In this document: one piece after another, positions 51,320 to 62,830 of the stretch | Layout: each line of letters opens with the position of its first letter | Position numbering within the stretch: position 1 is the first letter of the stretch | NCBI GenBank assembly: GCA_002682825.1 | Contig: NOKP01000017.1 | Coordinates: 496,001-560,000 of the forward strand | Reading direction: 5' to 3' | Length of the DNA: 64,000 nucleotides | From: Neonectria sp. B-13 | Taxonomy: Eukaryota > Ascomycota > Sordariomycetes > Hypocreales > Nectriaceae | Program-made: the position numbers and the translations under genes | The notes under the pieces: generated by a model | The model's input: only the letters and a program-made list of their open reading frames with translations | Databases searched by the model: none | What the model was told of the DNA's origin: nothing

Positions 51320-52343
51320 TACTATTGAAACTACTATTTGGACCACTGTTTCTACTTATCTACAATTGCACTAAATTATGTGTTTCCTTTGCTTAAGCTT
51401 AATAGAGGGATAGATCTTTGGATTTTGAACCTAATTATTGACTTTTGCCCCCTCCATAGAACTCCCTCTGCCAAATCCCTCTATGCTTTATGGCTGATGT
51501 TAGAGATAACTATAGCAGGATTCCCTCGGTTTCCAATGCATTACTCCTTCAGCTGTAGGTTGGTCAGAATGATATCATCTGTTAACTGTATAATCTATAA
51601 GGTATAGATAGGGTTATATAGCTTCTTAAGGAACTCCTTCTCTATAGTAGTAATAATACTATTCCTTTCTAGCTTTAGAGCTAGTCTCTCTAGAAAGAGC
51701 TATTCTATTATAATCCATTAGGTAATTACTATATTAAGCTTTATTTCCTCTTATAGTAGGATATTATAGCTAAAGACTACTAATTAGACTAACTCTTTAG
51801 ATCTAAAGTAGTTAATTATAAGCTGTTTTATATACCTTAGGCTAGACTTTTAAGCTGTAATTTATAGCATAGAAATAAGGCTTGGATATTCTTTTAATTC
51901 AATATATAAGTTATATAAGAGCCTATATGTATAGCTTAGTAAGAGCTCACTAGGCTATAGTATAATTCAAACAGTAGTTATCTCATATAATTAATAGTAT
52001 AATTATTATATTGTTTAGAAGGTTGGATAGAATATAAAGAGATAAGTAACCTAGAAAGCATAGAGCCTTACAGACTGAGCTTTTATCCTAAGGGGTTTTA
52101 GCCTTTTCCAAGGTCTAGCTTTTCTAAGATCTAGCTTTTCCAAGATCTAGCTTTTCCAGCTGATTAAGGCAGTAAAACTTACACCTTAACTTTATAATAG
52201 AAACTTTTATCTCCTTAAGTCATTATTGCCTTAGGCTTGGGTATTAAGCCTATTATACTATTGTTTTTTCTATTTTCTTTTATACTGTTTAACCTTTAGC
52301 CTTTTCTCTAGGTATATACTACTAAGGACTATTATATCTAAAT
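51320..52343 (+). mobile_element. Retroelement R, copy 1, right arm
   Basis: Mirror of 6387-7410. The AT-rich stretch 52344-52713 that follows mirrors 6017-6386. Confidence 0.75.
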
Positions 52344-52713
52344 ATTTAAATAAAGCTAATTAGTATTTATTATTAGGTAATATACTTAAAGGTTAACTAT
52401 AGAAAGAGGTAATAAGCTATATAATTAGGCTTTTAGAAAAATAATAGTTATAAATAAGATAGAAAGGTATTATCTATTAATAGGAATACTATTTACTTTA
52501 AGACTCTATTATATTAGCTTATAGAAACTAGTAAGAATATTATCTACCTTAAGACTTTATTATATTAGCTTATAAAAACTAATAAATATATATTTATCTT
52601 AATACTTTATTATCTTATAAATATTATTACTTATTTTAGATTTTATTAATAAAATATATATATTAATATATAATAATTAGAATAGAAGAGATTACCTTAG
52701 AGAGTAGAAAAGA

Positions 52714-53485
52714 AGAGTTAGAATAGAAATTAAATAAGCTATAAGAAGAGGATTAAGAATAGGAATAAGAGATTAAGTTAATTAAAAGGTATATTATAAA
52801 AAAGAGTTAAAAGATCTAACTAAAAGTAATACTTATTATAATAATAGCTTTATTACCTTAAGTAAAATAAAAGATAAAGTATTAATAAGATAAGTAATAA
52901 AGTCTATAGAAAGAAAAAGTATACTAAAGAGTCTTATATTAAAAGACTATTATAGTTTATTATATAATCTAAAGAGATTAAATAGATAGATAAAGACTAT
53001 TCTTTAATAACTTTTATATTAAAGGATTATTACCTAAGGATTAAAAACTTATATTTATTTTATAATCTAAGAAACTAAACTATATATATTAATAAGAATA
53101 TTATTTACTTTAAAATTTTATTATATTAACTTATAAAAAACTAATAAGAATATTATTTATCTTAAGATTAAATTTTATTAGTTTATATTAATATTATTAA
53201 TAAGAATATTAAATATATTCTTTTTAATATATAAACTATTATTTTATAATTAAATTATAATAAAATAACTTTAATATAAAATACTATCTATTTATAATAT
53301 TAAAAGATTATATACTCTATAAGAATATATTTATTATACTTATTTCTATTAATTAATATCTATTTTACCTTATATATTAATATTATTATATTTCTTTATA
53401 TTTTTCTCTCTATTTTTACTGTCTGCTTGGAATTGCACTAAGTCCTATAATATACAGTCCTAACCCTAACTCTAGAACTACCTCT
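52714..53485. repeat. 772-bp repeat D, copy 1, right arm
   Basis: Mirror of 5245-6016, with cctaaccctaac near its outer end. Confidence 0.75.
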
Positions 53486-53864
53486 GATATCTCTCTTGCC
53501 TAGGCTACTTCATTTAGAAAACGGATGGAAGGTAGAAATGGAGCGCGTTTTATGTCTTAGTTGTATTTTATAAAAAGAAAGCGCTTTTGTAGAAATGGGC
53601 TCTATTTCTATAGTGGCAGTGATAGTAGAGGGCTAATAATGGTGATTAGAGGAGGAGTAGAAATGGGGCGTGTTTCTCTATGTAATGCTTGAGTAGGGCT
53701 AATAGCGAAACCCATATATAGTCAGGGTGCAACCCGGGCCGTAACATCGTCGATAAAGAACTTAGTTGCAACCTATAGACCGTGGTAGTATTGTCGCTCG
53801 TCTATTATTTGTGGTAAGGACGGGCTTGAGGTAGTTAATCCAGGTTACACATTTATGAAAACAT

Positions 53865-54866
53865 CTATGAGCTACTACTAATAAGCTGCATTACCAGACT
53901 CTGTACCTTCTTATCTTTTGCTAGCGCCTGTGCTAACTTTGTGCCGCTTGTTAAATCCTTATAAATTCCTTGCAAGATGTCTCTGTTCGTCTCGCCAAAC
54001 TCCCTCTGTAGCTCGCTCCTCAGCGCTGCTGAGATCTCTCGCCCAAGCTTCCGTGGAAAGACATAGATCTGCCTGGCTAGGATCCCTAGGAGGACCGGTG
54101 CCAAAATCCACAGGACTGTGCTGGCACTGAACCCACCGAGCACGGCAGCCAGCGTCTTGACCACGGCGGCGGTGATAAGTCCCACAATGAACTTATGAAG
54201 AACAAGTACTATAATCTTCTTGAAAGCTGCGCTAGCAAGGAGCTTGGCAATGAGCATGGGGACATAGTGCGCGATAGCCAAGGCAACAGTGTGTGCGGCG
54301 GCTGATGCGACGGAGCCTGCGGCGACTGTGTGCGTGGCATGGGTGACGTGGGCGCTAATGATGGTGGTTGTCTGCGAGGACAGGGCATCCTGCATGTGCT
54401 CGGCCAAACGTTGTGCGGCCTTTTTGCGAATCTTTGACGCGACTTTGTGGCCGATCTTTTCGCAGACATTTTCCATCAGCCTCCTCTGCAGCGCCTGGTC
54501 GATCTTGATGGCACGGATGACTGCAGTTGTAATGGCTGTCTGCTCCCCTTCGAATAGTTCCACATACTTCTCCTCAACAAGGCCAATGATGGGCTGAGTT
54601 AAAGCCGAATCCAGTTCGTGTCCGTTAAACGGCTTTCGGCGCATGAAATACACCAGAATCTTTATAAACTCGTTTGCGCCCTCGGAGTGCAGTTCGTGGG
54701 TGATAGTGTCGACGGTGCCATCAGAGCGTGGGACTTTCTCCACAACGGCAATACATTGCTTGCCCTGGGATCGGACGAAGGAGTCAACACTGCTCTCCAC
54801 ATCGTTTAGAAAATTCAACCTTTTCTCCTCTAGATTGGCTTCGAGGACAGAGGTGTCGAATACCAT
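53865..54866 (-). CDS. Second identical copy of the 333-residue membrane-associated protein gene
   Basis: Base-for-base mirror of 3864-4865, including promoter candidates (TATA-like at 54962-54968) and 3' flank (53486-53864). Neither copy shows a RIP-type change or a stop. In a RIP-active genome a 1-kb gene in two identical copies would be a target, so intactness argues that the duplication has not passed through a RIP-competent meiosis, or that only one copy really exists. Function unknown: hydrophilic helical N-terminus, hydrophobic residues ~181-265, charged helical C-terminus. Confidence 0.8.
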   Translation of the reverse strand: MVFDTSVLEANLEEKRLNFLNDVESSVDSFVRSQGKQCIAVVEKVPRSDGTVDTITHELHSEGANEFIKILVYFMRRKPFNGHELDSALTQPIIGLVEEKYVELFEGEQTAITTAVIRAIKIDQALQRRLMENVCEKIGHKVASKIRKKAAQRLAEHMQDALSSQTTTIISAHVTHATHTVAAGSVASAAAHTVALAIAHYVPMLIAKLLASAAFKKIIVLVLHKFIVGLITAAVVKTLAAVLGGFSASTVLWILAPVLLGILARQIYVFPRKLGREISAALRSELQREFGETNRDILQGIYKDLTSGTKLAQALAKDKKVQSLVMQLISSSS

Positions 54867-54972
54867 TGCTGGAGACTTGGACGCTTTTGTGCAGTTGGAC
54901 CTAAGGAGTCGGGGTGAAGAACGAAAAGGGAATTTATATCTGTCTAGGTCCGATATCCCGGCTTTATATTAA

Positions 54973-56089
54973 CCGCCTTCAACTCGGACTCGTGGCGAAT
55001 GTGTAGACTCAAGATCTAAAAACCCACCAAGCCTCTTAACGAATACCCCATCACCCTGCAAAGACTAGCCGCCAAAGCCTAAGCAGTAGCAATTTTCAGC
55101 TCTAACAGCCGCATCAAATAGGTCTATCACCTTGAAGAGGGCTCGACTTTTAGAGTTTACCCTAGTGTTTACTCAATTGGCAGTGCTTTGTAGACGACTA
55201 ACTCAAATCTTCAGAGGGTATGAAACGGATGCACTAGATGGCTGGTGAGCCTTGACTTGATACTCTGCAACTGGTATCAACAGAATCTTGCGGCTGAAAG
55301 CCTATAGTATGTCTGAAACTTTATAATTCTGAATGTAACAAGTAGATGCAGGTCTGGACCCGACTTCGAGGGCTTCGCCTCAGTCTCCCTTAGGTGGCTT
55401 GTCCCTAGCTTCACTAGGCTGTGTACATTTTTTTCTCAGCTGAAAAGCCACATATATACGCAATGAGAGCAGTTGGTGCCAGCCTTGTATGAAAAGATGG
55501 GGGGTTAGGCTTCTACACTGTGAGGCTTGGCTAGTTCAGTGAGTTCTGGTATGATAATTAGTTGTGAGGGCTGAAGTATTACTAGGCGCTCAGTAGGGCT
55601 GTCTGTATACTGCGGGTAGGTTCAGGTATGTAATTATGGTGGGAGCTATATTGGGTAAGGCTACAAAGTGGCTTGGGTGCTAATGAGGCTGTGTAATGTG
55701 TGATTTCGTCTTGGCGCTTTACTACTGTGACTGAGCCTGCACCTGACTCAATCAAAGGCGGGGGTGGCTAAATTAAAACGCCATGTTCACTCTAGTCGGG
55801 CGTTTTATTTAGTATCCTTGTTGCCGAGTTCCGGCGGCAAAAGCTTGGCGTTTTCCTTAACCTGAACATTTTAGCAGTTTGCTATATTGTTAATTGAATG
55901 TTCTATTCATACCTATGAATCTAGATGATTCTTCTATGTGGTCTATCGCTGCTTTTGCTCAGGCTGGCTCAGGGCTGGCTCAGTCCTCGCTCAGGTTGAG
56001 CTTAGGCGGTAGGGTATATAGTCCAGTAGGCTCAAGTTGGGCGGGTATGTAGGAGGATGCAGCCCTACTACTAAGGGTAGGGGTTTAGG
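54973..56089. other. Mirror of the island upstream of the 333-residue gene
   Basis: Normal composition, no gene recognised, ending at the sharp switch to RIP-altered DNA near 56100. Confidence 0.6.
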
Positions 56090-58729
56090 TTAAGGGGGGG
56101 TTTGAATTTAATAACCCTATATCCCCTCCTGTGTCTATAGTATATAGAATAGGTAGACATTTTATCTAAGTCTACCTTCTTACTATAGCTTAAGAATGAA
56201 TATAAAAGCCTAGGTAATCCTTCTTCTATTCATTATATAAGAGTATTTCTACTATTAGTCCTTAACTCTAACTATTATCCTATGCCTTTCCCTATTACTA
56301 CCTCCTAAGGTTAAACTTATATTCTACTTAACTAATTACTAAATAAGACTATTATAAGCATTCTTACCTTAGTTAAGTAGAAGGGATTTAGTAGTAACTA
56401 GAGTATAATTAGCCCTTATATTATACTTTAAAAACTTATGCTAAAAAGCTAAGAGTCCTATAATAGAGACCTAATACTCTAGAAATAGTTAATATATAAT
56501 GCCTTTAGTTTACCTTAAGCAACTTGCCTAATAGACTCTAGGTATAAGAAGGAATTTAACTATTCTAATCCTAAAGATATATAAGTAATAAAACATTTTA
56601 CTAAGTTTTTAGCCCTTAGGACTATTAGTAAGTTAAATAAAGAGAATTAATTCTTAACTATTAATACTATTCAAAATAAAATGTATTAATTCTATAGTAA
56701 CTAGTAATAAAAGAACTATAAAATTATACCTAAGGAGGTTACTAGCTTAATAGCCCTTATAAGCTATATTAACCTCTTATAGATTATTACTATACTAACT
56801 TTACTACTAACTCCCTTTTATTATAGCCTAGATTAAGACTAAACAGTTATAATCAGTAGAACTATAATGCTCTTACTTTTTCCTTTCTATTATAGGAGCC
56901 AATTACTATAATTCTATAATTACTATAATTAAAGCCCTAATTACAGTAGTTAAGTACTATAATTACTATAATCACTTATATAAACATTATAATTACTATA
57001 GTATATATATATATTCATTTAGCACCTTAGATAAGAGCTTTAAGCTCCTTAGCTATTAATACTCCTACTTGATTATATAATAACTTACCTTTATATATTA
57101 CTATTATAACTTATATTACTTACTATAAGGTCCTAATCCACTTGATTATTAAACTATTTATCTTAGATCTATCCTATACTCTTAGGTTAAACCTAATTAT
57201 TATATTAAACTTATATTATAGTAAATAATCTTACTATCCTCTATAAAGCTATATTAAGGCACTAGTATAAGAATGTATAAATAGAGATAAAGCTTACTAT
57301 CTATATTAATAGATAAAGGAATATTAAGAAGATAAAATATATAGTAATTAAATTTAATATAGGTAAGTTAAGAGTAGCTAGTTATATTAGGATAGAATGC
57401 TCTATCTTATTAATTATTATAGTATTTCTATTAAGCTACTTAATATACCTTTTATTATTCTATATTAAATTGTATTTTTTAGGGATATTTATATCTCTTT
57501 AGAAGTTAGAATATTATATTACTTAAATATTACTAGATTAATAGAATAAGCTAGTTATAATAGAATAGAATAAAGTTAAAGATAGAATCTAGAGATAACT
57601 ATTATAATATTATATATAGAATTATATATATTATTAATAGACTAAAGTATAAGTATTAATATAGCCTTTAGGAATAATTATTAACTTATTATATAAAGTA
57701 GCTTTTTTAATAACTATTCTTAAACCTTACCTTAGAAGAAGTATAAGGAAAGATAATAGTAAGAAAAGTATTATAGTAAGGGCTAAAGGCTAAGTAGGCT
57801 AGCTAGTTACTAGAAAGAGTATAATTAGATATAGGAGAGGGCTGCTATAAGGAAGGTTAAGTAGGGAAGGAGGGAGAAGGTCTTTTTCTTTTTATTATTA
57901 TCTTAAGAGATAAGGACTTAAGAGCTTCTTACTATAGAAAGATAAGATAGATAAGCTTATTAAGCTTAAAGCTTAAGCCTTTGCCTTTGTTTACTAAGAA
58001 AGAATTCTATAATTATATTTAAGTCTTTACTTAATTTAAGGTTAAACCTCTATCTTCTATAATACTAATTATTAAGCTAACTATAGGTTTTTTTTAATAT
58101 TTTACTAATATTCTTTCTTACTTTTAACTTAATAATTAATCTTATAAGATACTTTCCTATTAAGAGATATTAAATACTAGACTGCTAGACTATATATATA
58201 CTATCTAATATAGCTTTGGGCTGACTGACTGGGATACTTATATAATACATTTCTAAGTATCTTACTAAGAGACTATTATCTATTTAGAGTATTGTTTCTT
58301 ATCCCTTTCTACTATTAAAGTATTTTCTCTTTTATATTAAAAGAAATAGTATTAAAGTTAATATTTTATATATTAATTATAATTAATAGAATTTTTTATA
58401 GATTTCTTTTATATTAGAATTCCTAGTAAAATTATATATTAAGTATTTACCTATAGAGTAAAGAGTATTATTCTTAGCTAATATAGTCTTAGAATAGCTA
58501 GTAGTTATCTTATAATAAGTTATAACTAACTATAGCTGATTTAAGAGAAGTAGGAATAAGAATCTTATTCTTATTATTAAGCTTAACTTAGAAATTAATA
58601 ACTTAAGAAGAATTAAAATATAGGGTAAATATTATAAGATAGCTCTAGCTATAAGGATTATAAAAGTAGTACTCTTTCCTATTTTAGAGTTAAGTTTACT
58701 AAGTAATTAAGTTTAATAAGATATTTAGC
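56090..58729. other. Mirror of the outer AT-rich segment
   Basis: RIP-altered, no gene recognised. The atagtaatta cluster is at about 56900-56999. Confidence 0.75.
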
Positions 58730-59020
58730 TAAATTCAGTTTAGCTAGCTAAAATAGTACCTATTTCTTACTACATTAGAATTTATATTATACTAAACCCT
58801 ATAGCTCTAGCTGTATTCGATTTTATATTATATAGAGCTTTAGTCTAATTAGGAAAGAGAAACTAGAAAATCTTTTAATTAAATCTAGGAAAAAGCTATT
58901 AAGGTTAAAGCTATACTAATCATTAACATTTTTCCTAAAGTTTCATCTTAAATAAAAATATGCTCTACTTTTTCTAAAAATGTTCCCTAATTTTCCCTAA
59001 CCCTAACCTGGTTTTCTTAG
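58730..59020. other. RIP-altered edge leading to a probable intron acceptor
   Basis: AT-rich with recovering composition. The last bases, ccctaaccctaacctgg then ttttcttag, look like a fungal branch site (CTAAC) and 3' splice site ending at 59020. The telomere-like ccctaaccctaa may be coincidental. No intact exon was found upstream. Confidence 0.5.
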
Positions 59021-59025
59021 TATGA

Positions 59026-59439
59026 ATATGGTGGTGCCGCCGTCGAAACCGCAACACATATGGCCCGCCCCCTGTGGTAGCTGCTAGACACAACGACACT
59101 TACCACTTCCCACCTCCCGTTGCCGAGACGCAGAGCCCAAAGCCCCGAGTGCCTGTGCCGCCAGTGCATACCCCTCCCGTAGGCTACGGGCACATTCCCC
59201 GTAATCACTATGAAGCCGATGGCGTTGGAGTGACGGCATGGACGCAGGAACAACGGCATAGCAGCACCAACTCATGGGGCTCGTCTCCACCCCCGACATA
59301 CGCGAGGAACACGCCGGGTGAGCTGTCTAGTACGCCGGCTCTCCATGGCCGGCATGCAGAGCTTGCCTCGTCGCCTCATATGCATCCGTATGAGATGGCA
59401 GGCTCACAGGGGTATCATCAGCAAGAGTATGGAAGATAA
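59026..59439 (+). pseudogene. 3' end of a truncated gene: proline-rich cytoplasmic-tail-like sequence
   Basis: An open frame of normal codon use ends at TAA 59437-59439. Its product (~137 residues if read from just after the TGA at 59023, 121 from the GTG at 59074) is low-complexity and rich in Pro, His, Ser and Gly (PPPVAETQSPKPRVPVPPVH; ends YHQQEYGR). Such tails are common at the C-termini of fungal plasma-membrane proteins, but I cannot name the family. The frame has no good ATG and begins exactly where RIP-altered DNA stops. The acceptor at 59020 leads into a stop in this frame; an AG at 59079-59080 is another possible exon start. I infer the 5' part of the gene was lost or destroyed at the repeat border. 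Confidence 0.5.
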
Positions 59440-60129
59440 TAGACTATCGGTGGATGAGATACTCGTAGAGCAAGGTTGAAGATTGACATAGGATATCAAA
59501 TTCTTTTCAAGCATTATTGTGTTTTGTGCAACCTGCCTTGGAGGCTTGTACCAAGTCTGTGATCGATGCAGCATGCATCCTGGATCAGGCAATCGGTGTA
59601 CCTTTGTCAACCCTCTCCTTGTGCCCAATGTAGGTGATGCTATCATTCCAAGCAGGTCGAAATCCGTGACTGAGATCGAGTGATCTTCAGGAGCCATGTT
59701 GAGAATATTATGAAAGACTGCTTCATATTTCCAGGGCCTCTTCAAAAGAAATAGCCACCTTCCAGTCCGAGGAGAATGTTTAAGGTTACGATTCAAAGTA
59801 TCATCAATCCAAGAATTTACCTCTATATACTATGTAGTTTGTCATCTATCCTAGGGAACGTTTCATCAATGCAACGACGACAACAAGCGACACCAATGGA
59901 CAGGTTTCAGGCCCGGAGCGCAAGGTTGCTCTTAGCACCGTTATACTAGCTGCTTCCTGAAGATGTCGGTGGCCTTGTAGCACATATTCTTCCATCTTAA
60001 AGAAGCTAAAAAAGCTGAAAGTTTGGCAAGCGTGGTAGCATTAGATGTTTGAGATGCTTAATTTGTGAAGAAAACTGTGTTTTTTCTTCACATTATGCCA
60101 GCAACTCGTTCGACCTTGATGGAGCGGAC
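59440..60129. other. Intergenic DNA, no gene supported
   Basis: Normal composition. A minus-strand frame at 59404-59796 (130 codons) has no recognisable domain and overlaps the end of the tail-like frame, so it is not accepted as a gene. Confidence 0.5.
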
Positions 60130-60295
60130 AGATAAATAAATAGTAGCACACGTCCGGATGGAGGACCAAAGATAACCGGTAAAAATCTTTTTTAAAAGAA
60201 AACCGACAAGAGCAACAGTATGATGGGCCTAGAATCGAAGCCTAAGGCAACAGTGACTCAAAGAAACCACAGGTTCTACTACATATTGCTGTCTT
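60130..60295 (-). repeat. Unmutated relic of the 3' part of retroelement R
   Basis: On the plus strand the order of landmarks matches the family: tagtagcacac, then ccaaagataacc, then aaaagaaaaccgac, then gcaacagtatgatgggcct, then aagcctaaggcaacagtgac. The sequence keeps C and G where family copies in the arms have T and A, so it approximates the pre-RIP state. On the element strand, ggcttcgattctaggcc resembles a tRNA T-arm/B box. It ends 48 bases from the MFS stop codon. Confidence 0.65.
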
Positions 60296-60342
60296 CCTGT
60301 CCCCACTAACTAACTAGTAACAGCTTACGGACACTTGACTCG

Positions 60343-62109
60343 TTACTCAGCGTCAAAGCCCCGGAGCCACACCTTGGTCTTAGTAGTGATCTTCGAACCC
60401 CAAACCCACAGCGCTACACCGCCCAAGAAGATGGCAAAGAGAACAATCGCGAGGGTTACAAACATCAAGTACTCATCCTTGTACCACCAGTCCACTGTAC
60501 TGTAAGAGACACCAAAGCCAATGGCGTTCTTAACGATGTTGACAACGACACCAATCTCAATAGCTTTCCTCGGATAACTCTCAGTTGAATAGGAGATCAT
60601 GACGTTGCTCCCACCAGTCAAGTTGGCGTTGATGACGGCCCAGAGAAATCCAATGATGGCCCAGTGCCACCCACGCTGAAGACCGACGCCGATGAGGGCG
60701 GTAGCGACCGGCGTTGTGATAGAGAAAGGCAACAGAATGGGCAGAATTGCCTCAGGTCTGAAGTAGCCTTTGCGCTTCAAGTCTCTGGCTGCAAGCCAAT
60801 CCGCCATGAAGCCGCCAACGGGTATTCCGGCTAACAAGCCGAGGAGAACAGAAATATTAAAGAGGCCGACGTCGCCCGCCGACCACAAAAACGGCGGCTG
60901 GGCGTAGGTGACGGAGACGAGGACGGAGACGCCAATGGTGATGGCGATTGTGACGCCGAAGAGTAGGACGGTGACGATGACGGCTGGGACAGCAAGCACT
61001 GTAAAGGGTTCTACTAGGAGGAACAGGTAGCTCGAAACAGCGCGATGATGCTTCACGGACCAAAAGAAAGACCGGCGGCGCCAGAGAGAAGCAGGCGCAT
61101 CCGGGCCTTCCCTGACCACCAAAGAAGGCTGCATCTCGTGTTGTTCCGCTCTTCCATCCTCCTCAGAAGCAGCTTTAGTGTTGGTATCGTCCACCACTTC
61201 CAGGGCTGAGCTACCGCCTTCGGGAGTCGCCGAAAGTTCTGGGTCACCGGGAACTCGGATATTCATGATGGGCTCTGGGAACATGAGAACGGTGACGATG
61301 AGGTTGAGGGCCGAGATGCCACCAAAGAGATAGTTGGGATACCGCCAGCTGCCCAGATTATCGATCATGTAGCCAGCAATAAGAGGCCCAAAAACAGTGC
61401 CCGCCCCCAAGGCCCATGTGTAGACGCTCATAGCCCGAGATATGAACTCGCGGGGAAACAGCAGCACCACCATAACGGGGCCAAGAGCTTCGACGACGCC
61501 GCCGCCCAGACCACCGACAACTCGTGCAGCGAGAAGCGAGTTGTATGATTGAGCGGCGCCCTGCCAGAAGAAGCATACAGTGAAGATGGCGAGACCGATT
61601 AAGATGGTATATCGGCTGCCGATGTAGGCGACTGTGGGAACCGCCCAGATGTTCTATGACATGGATCTGAAAGTCAGCGTCGACGGGAACCTGCGAAGAT
61701 AAATAGTGTCCAGGAGCCAACTTACCCCAAGGCCAACAGCAAGTGTGGCCCAGCTGGCCAGCTGAGACGCCTTGCTACTGTCGACATGCAGATCTTTCAT
61801 GATGGGAACAATCATCGGAGGGATGGAAGCGCTGAGGAACTGGCCCATCATGACAAAGAAACAGAGAGACCCCAGCATTGTCAGCCGCCACCAGAGCGGC
61901 CATGTCTAACAAGAAAAGGTCAGCACCTAAATGCGAACTTGGGAAGTTGAGTGACGTTGATAGAACATCAAGAAGAGGAGCTGTCGCGCCCGGGCTTGGC
62001 CGAAGGCACATGGGAAAGACAAGTTTGGAGATGCAGATATGAATCATGATTGACTGACCATGGGGTTTTCCGGGCCAACATGGGTGTTAGATGAGAGGAG
62101 AAGAGGCAT
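60343..62109 (-). CDS. Major facilitator superfamily transporter, 3 exons, 513 residues
   Basis: Proposed exons: 62109-62059, 61905-61726, 61653-60343. The introns are 153 bp (donor GTCAGT, branch CTGAC, acceptor TTAG) and 72 bp (donor GTAAGT, acceptor ATAG). All junctions are phase 0. The start at 62109 is chosen because the spliced N-terminus then reads …VGPENPMTWPLWWRL, the usual pre-TM1 motif (DPxNPxxWPxW) of fungal DHA1/HOL1-like carriers. TM1 begins MLGSLCFFVMMG. GNIWAVPTVAYIGSRYT fits TM2-loop-TM3, and RVVGGLGGGVVEALGPV fits TM4. A ~85-residue hydrophilic central loop lies at about 203-285. A late SYSTESYPRKAIEIGVVVN block is typical of the subgroup. About 12 TM segments, usual length. 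It acts in a membrane; the substrate is unknown. It is divergent from the dehydratase-like gene at 62831. Confidence 0.9.
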
Positions 62110-62830
62110 CGCGTACTGGCAAGCCACTGCTTGGCTTGCTTGTTCGATAGATGGATACCGACTAGCACGATGCTTTCAAAATTTTCGGGGAACAATGAAA
62201 CAAGGCCTGGAGGTATTTATGCTGAAATGGACGTTGACAAGTTGTAGAGATTTATCGAAGAAGCAGGCTGTTGAACGGCCAGTGCACGGGTTGATATCTA
62301 CAGGGTCAAAATGAGCAGATAAAGGAATTTGGTTGGTCTTATAGTCACAGGTCCGGAAGGGTGTCGGATGAACCCCAGACAGCAGACATGGGGTAGCGAG
62401 GGGTAAAATAGCAGGAATAAGAACAGCCAGCCCAAGGTCTAATCGAGCCAGCATCATAGATTCAAATGCCTAGCAAAAGCGCCAAGCTCCAACACGTAGG
62501 TAGCATTGACTAAGATGGAGCTTCCTCCCGGCTGCGCCCATCCTGATTCCTATTCGTAAGCCGTCTCGGCAATTCCGAAGCTCCAGTGCGGACAACCCCA
62601 GACCTAACGAGTAACTCGGGTCTCTTCCGAAACTTGATCCCGATGCTGAATAATTGAAACCACCTGCACGAGGGTTCTCGCGCTATTCGGCTCAAAGTGG
62701 CCTCGAGTACCCTCCTTCATAAAATGCATGGCTCTCAAATGCTAGTTGCTACAAAACCAGCCCGTGAGCATCCGCCCTCGTCTCTCTCGTCCGCAAACCA
62801 CAATTATTAAAAACACTCCGAAACTTCAAA
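62110..62830. promoter_or_regulatory. Shared 721-bp divergent intergenic region
   Basis: Lies between the start codons of the transporter (minus) and the dehydratase-like gene (plus). TATA-like boxes sit about 105 bases from each start: ataaata on the minus strand at 62214-62220, and cataaaa at about 62718 on the plus strand. Such an arrangement would allow co-regulation. I identified no specific activator site. Several open frames here on both strands are not accepted as genes. Confidence 0.55.

Larger units (their letters stand above)
29515..58729. repeat. Right arm of the ~29.2-kb perfect inverted repeat
   Basis: Reverse complement of 1-29215. The inner boundary is exact: base 29515 opens with gctaagcttttatcc, the complement of the last bases before the gap. 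The outer boundary at 58729 is set only by the window start, so homology could continue past it. Confidence 0.97.

Noticed and set aside
1..58729. Mitochondrial or plasmid origin because of AT richness and inverted repeat
   Set aside because: No mitochondrial genes. AT richness follows the CA-to-TA pattern of RIP and carries nuclear-type gene relics.
59404..59796. 130-codon minus-strand frame
   Set aside because: No domain, overlaps the end of the tail-like frame, no promoter or splice support.
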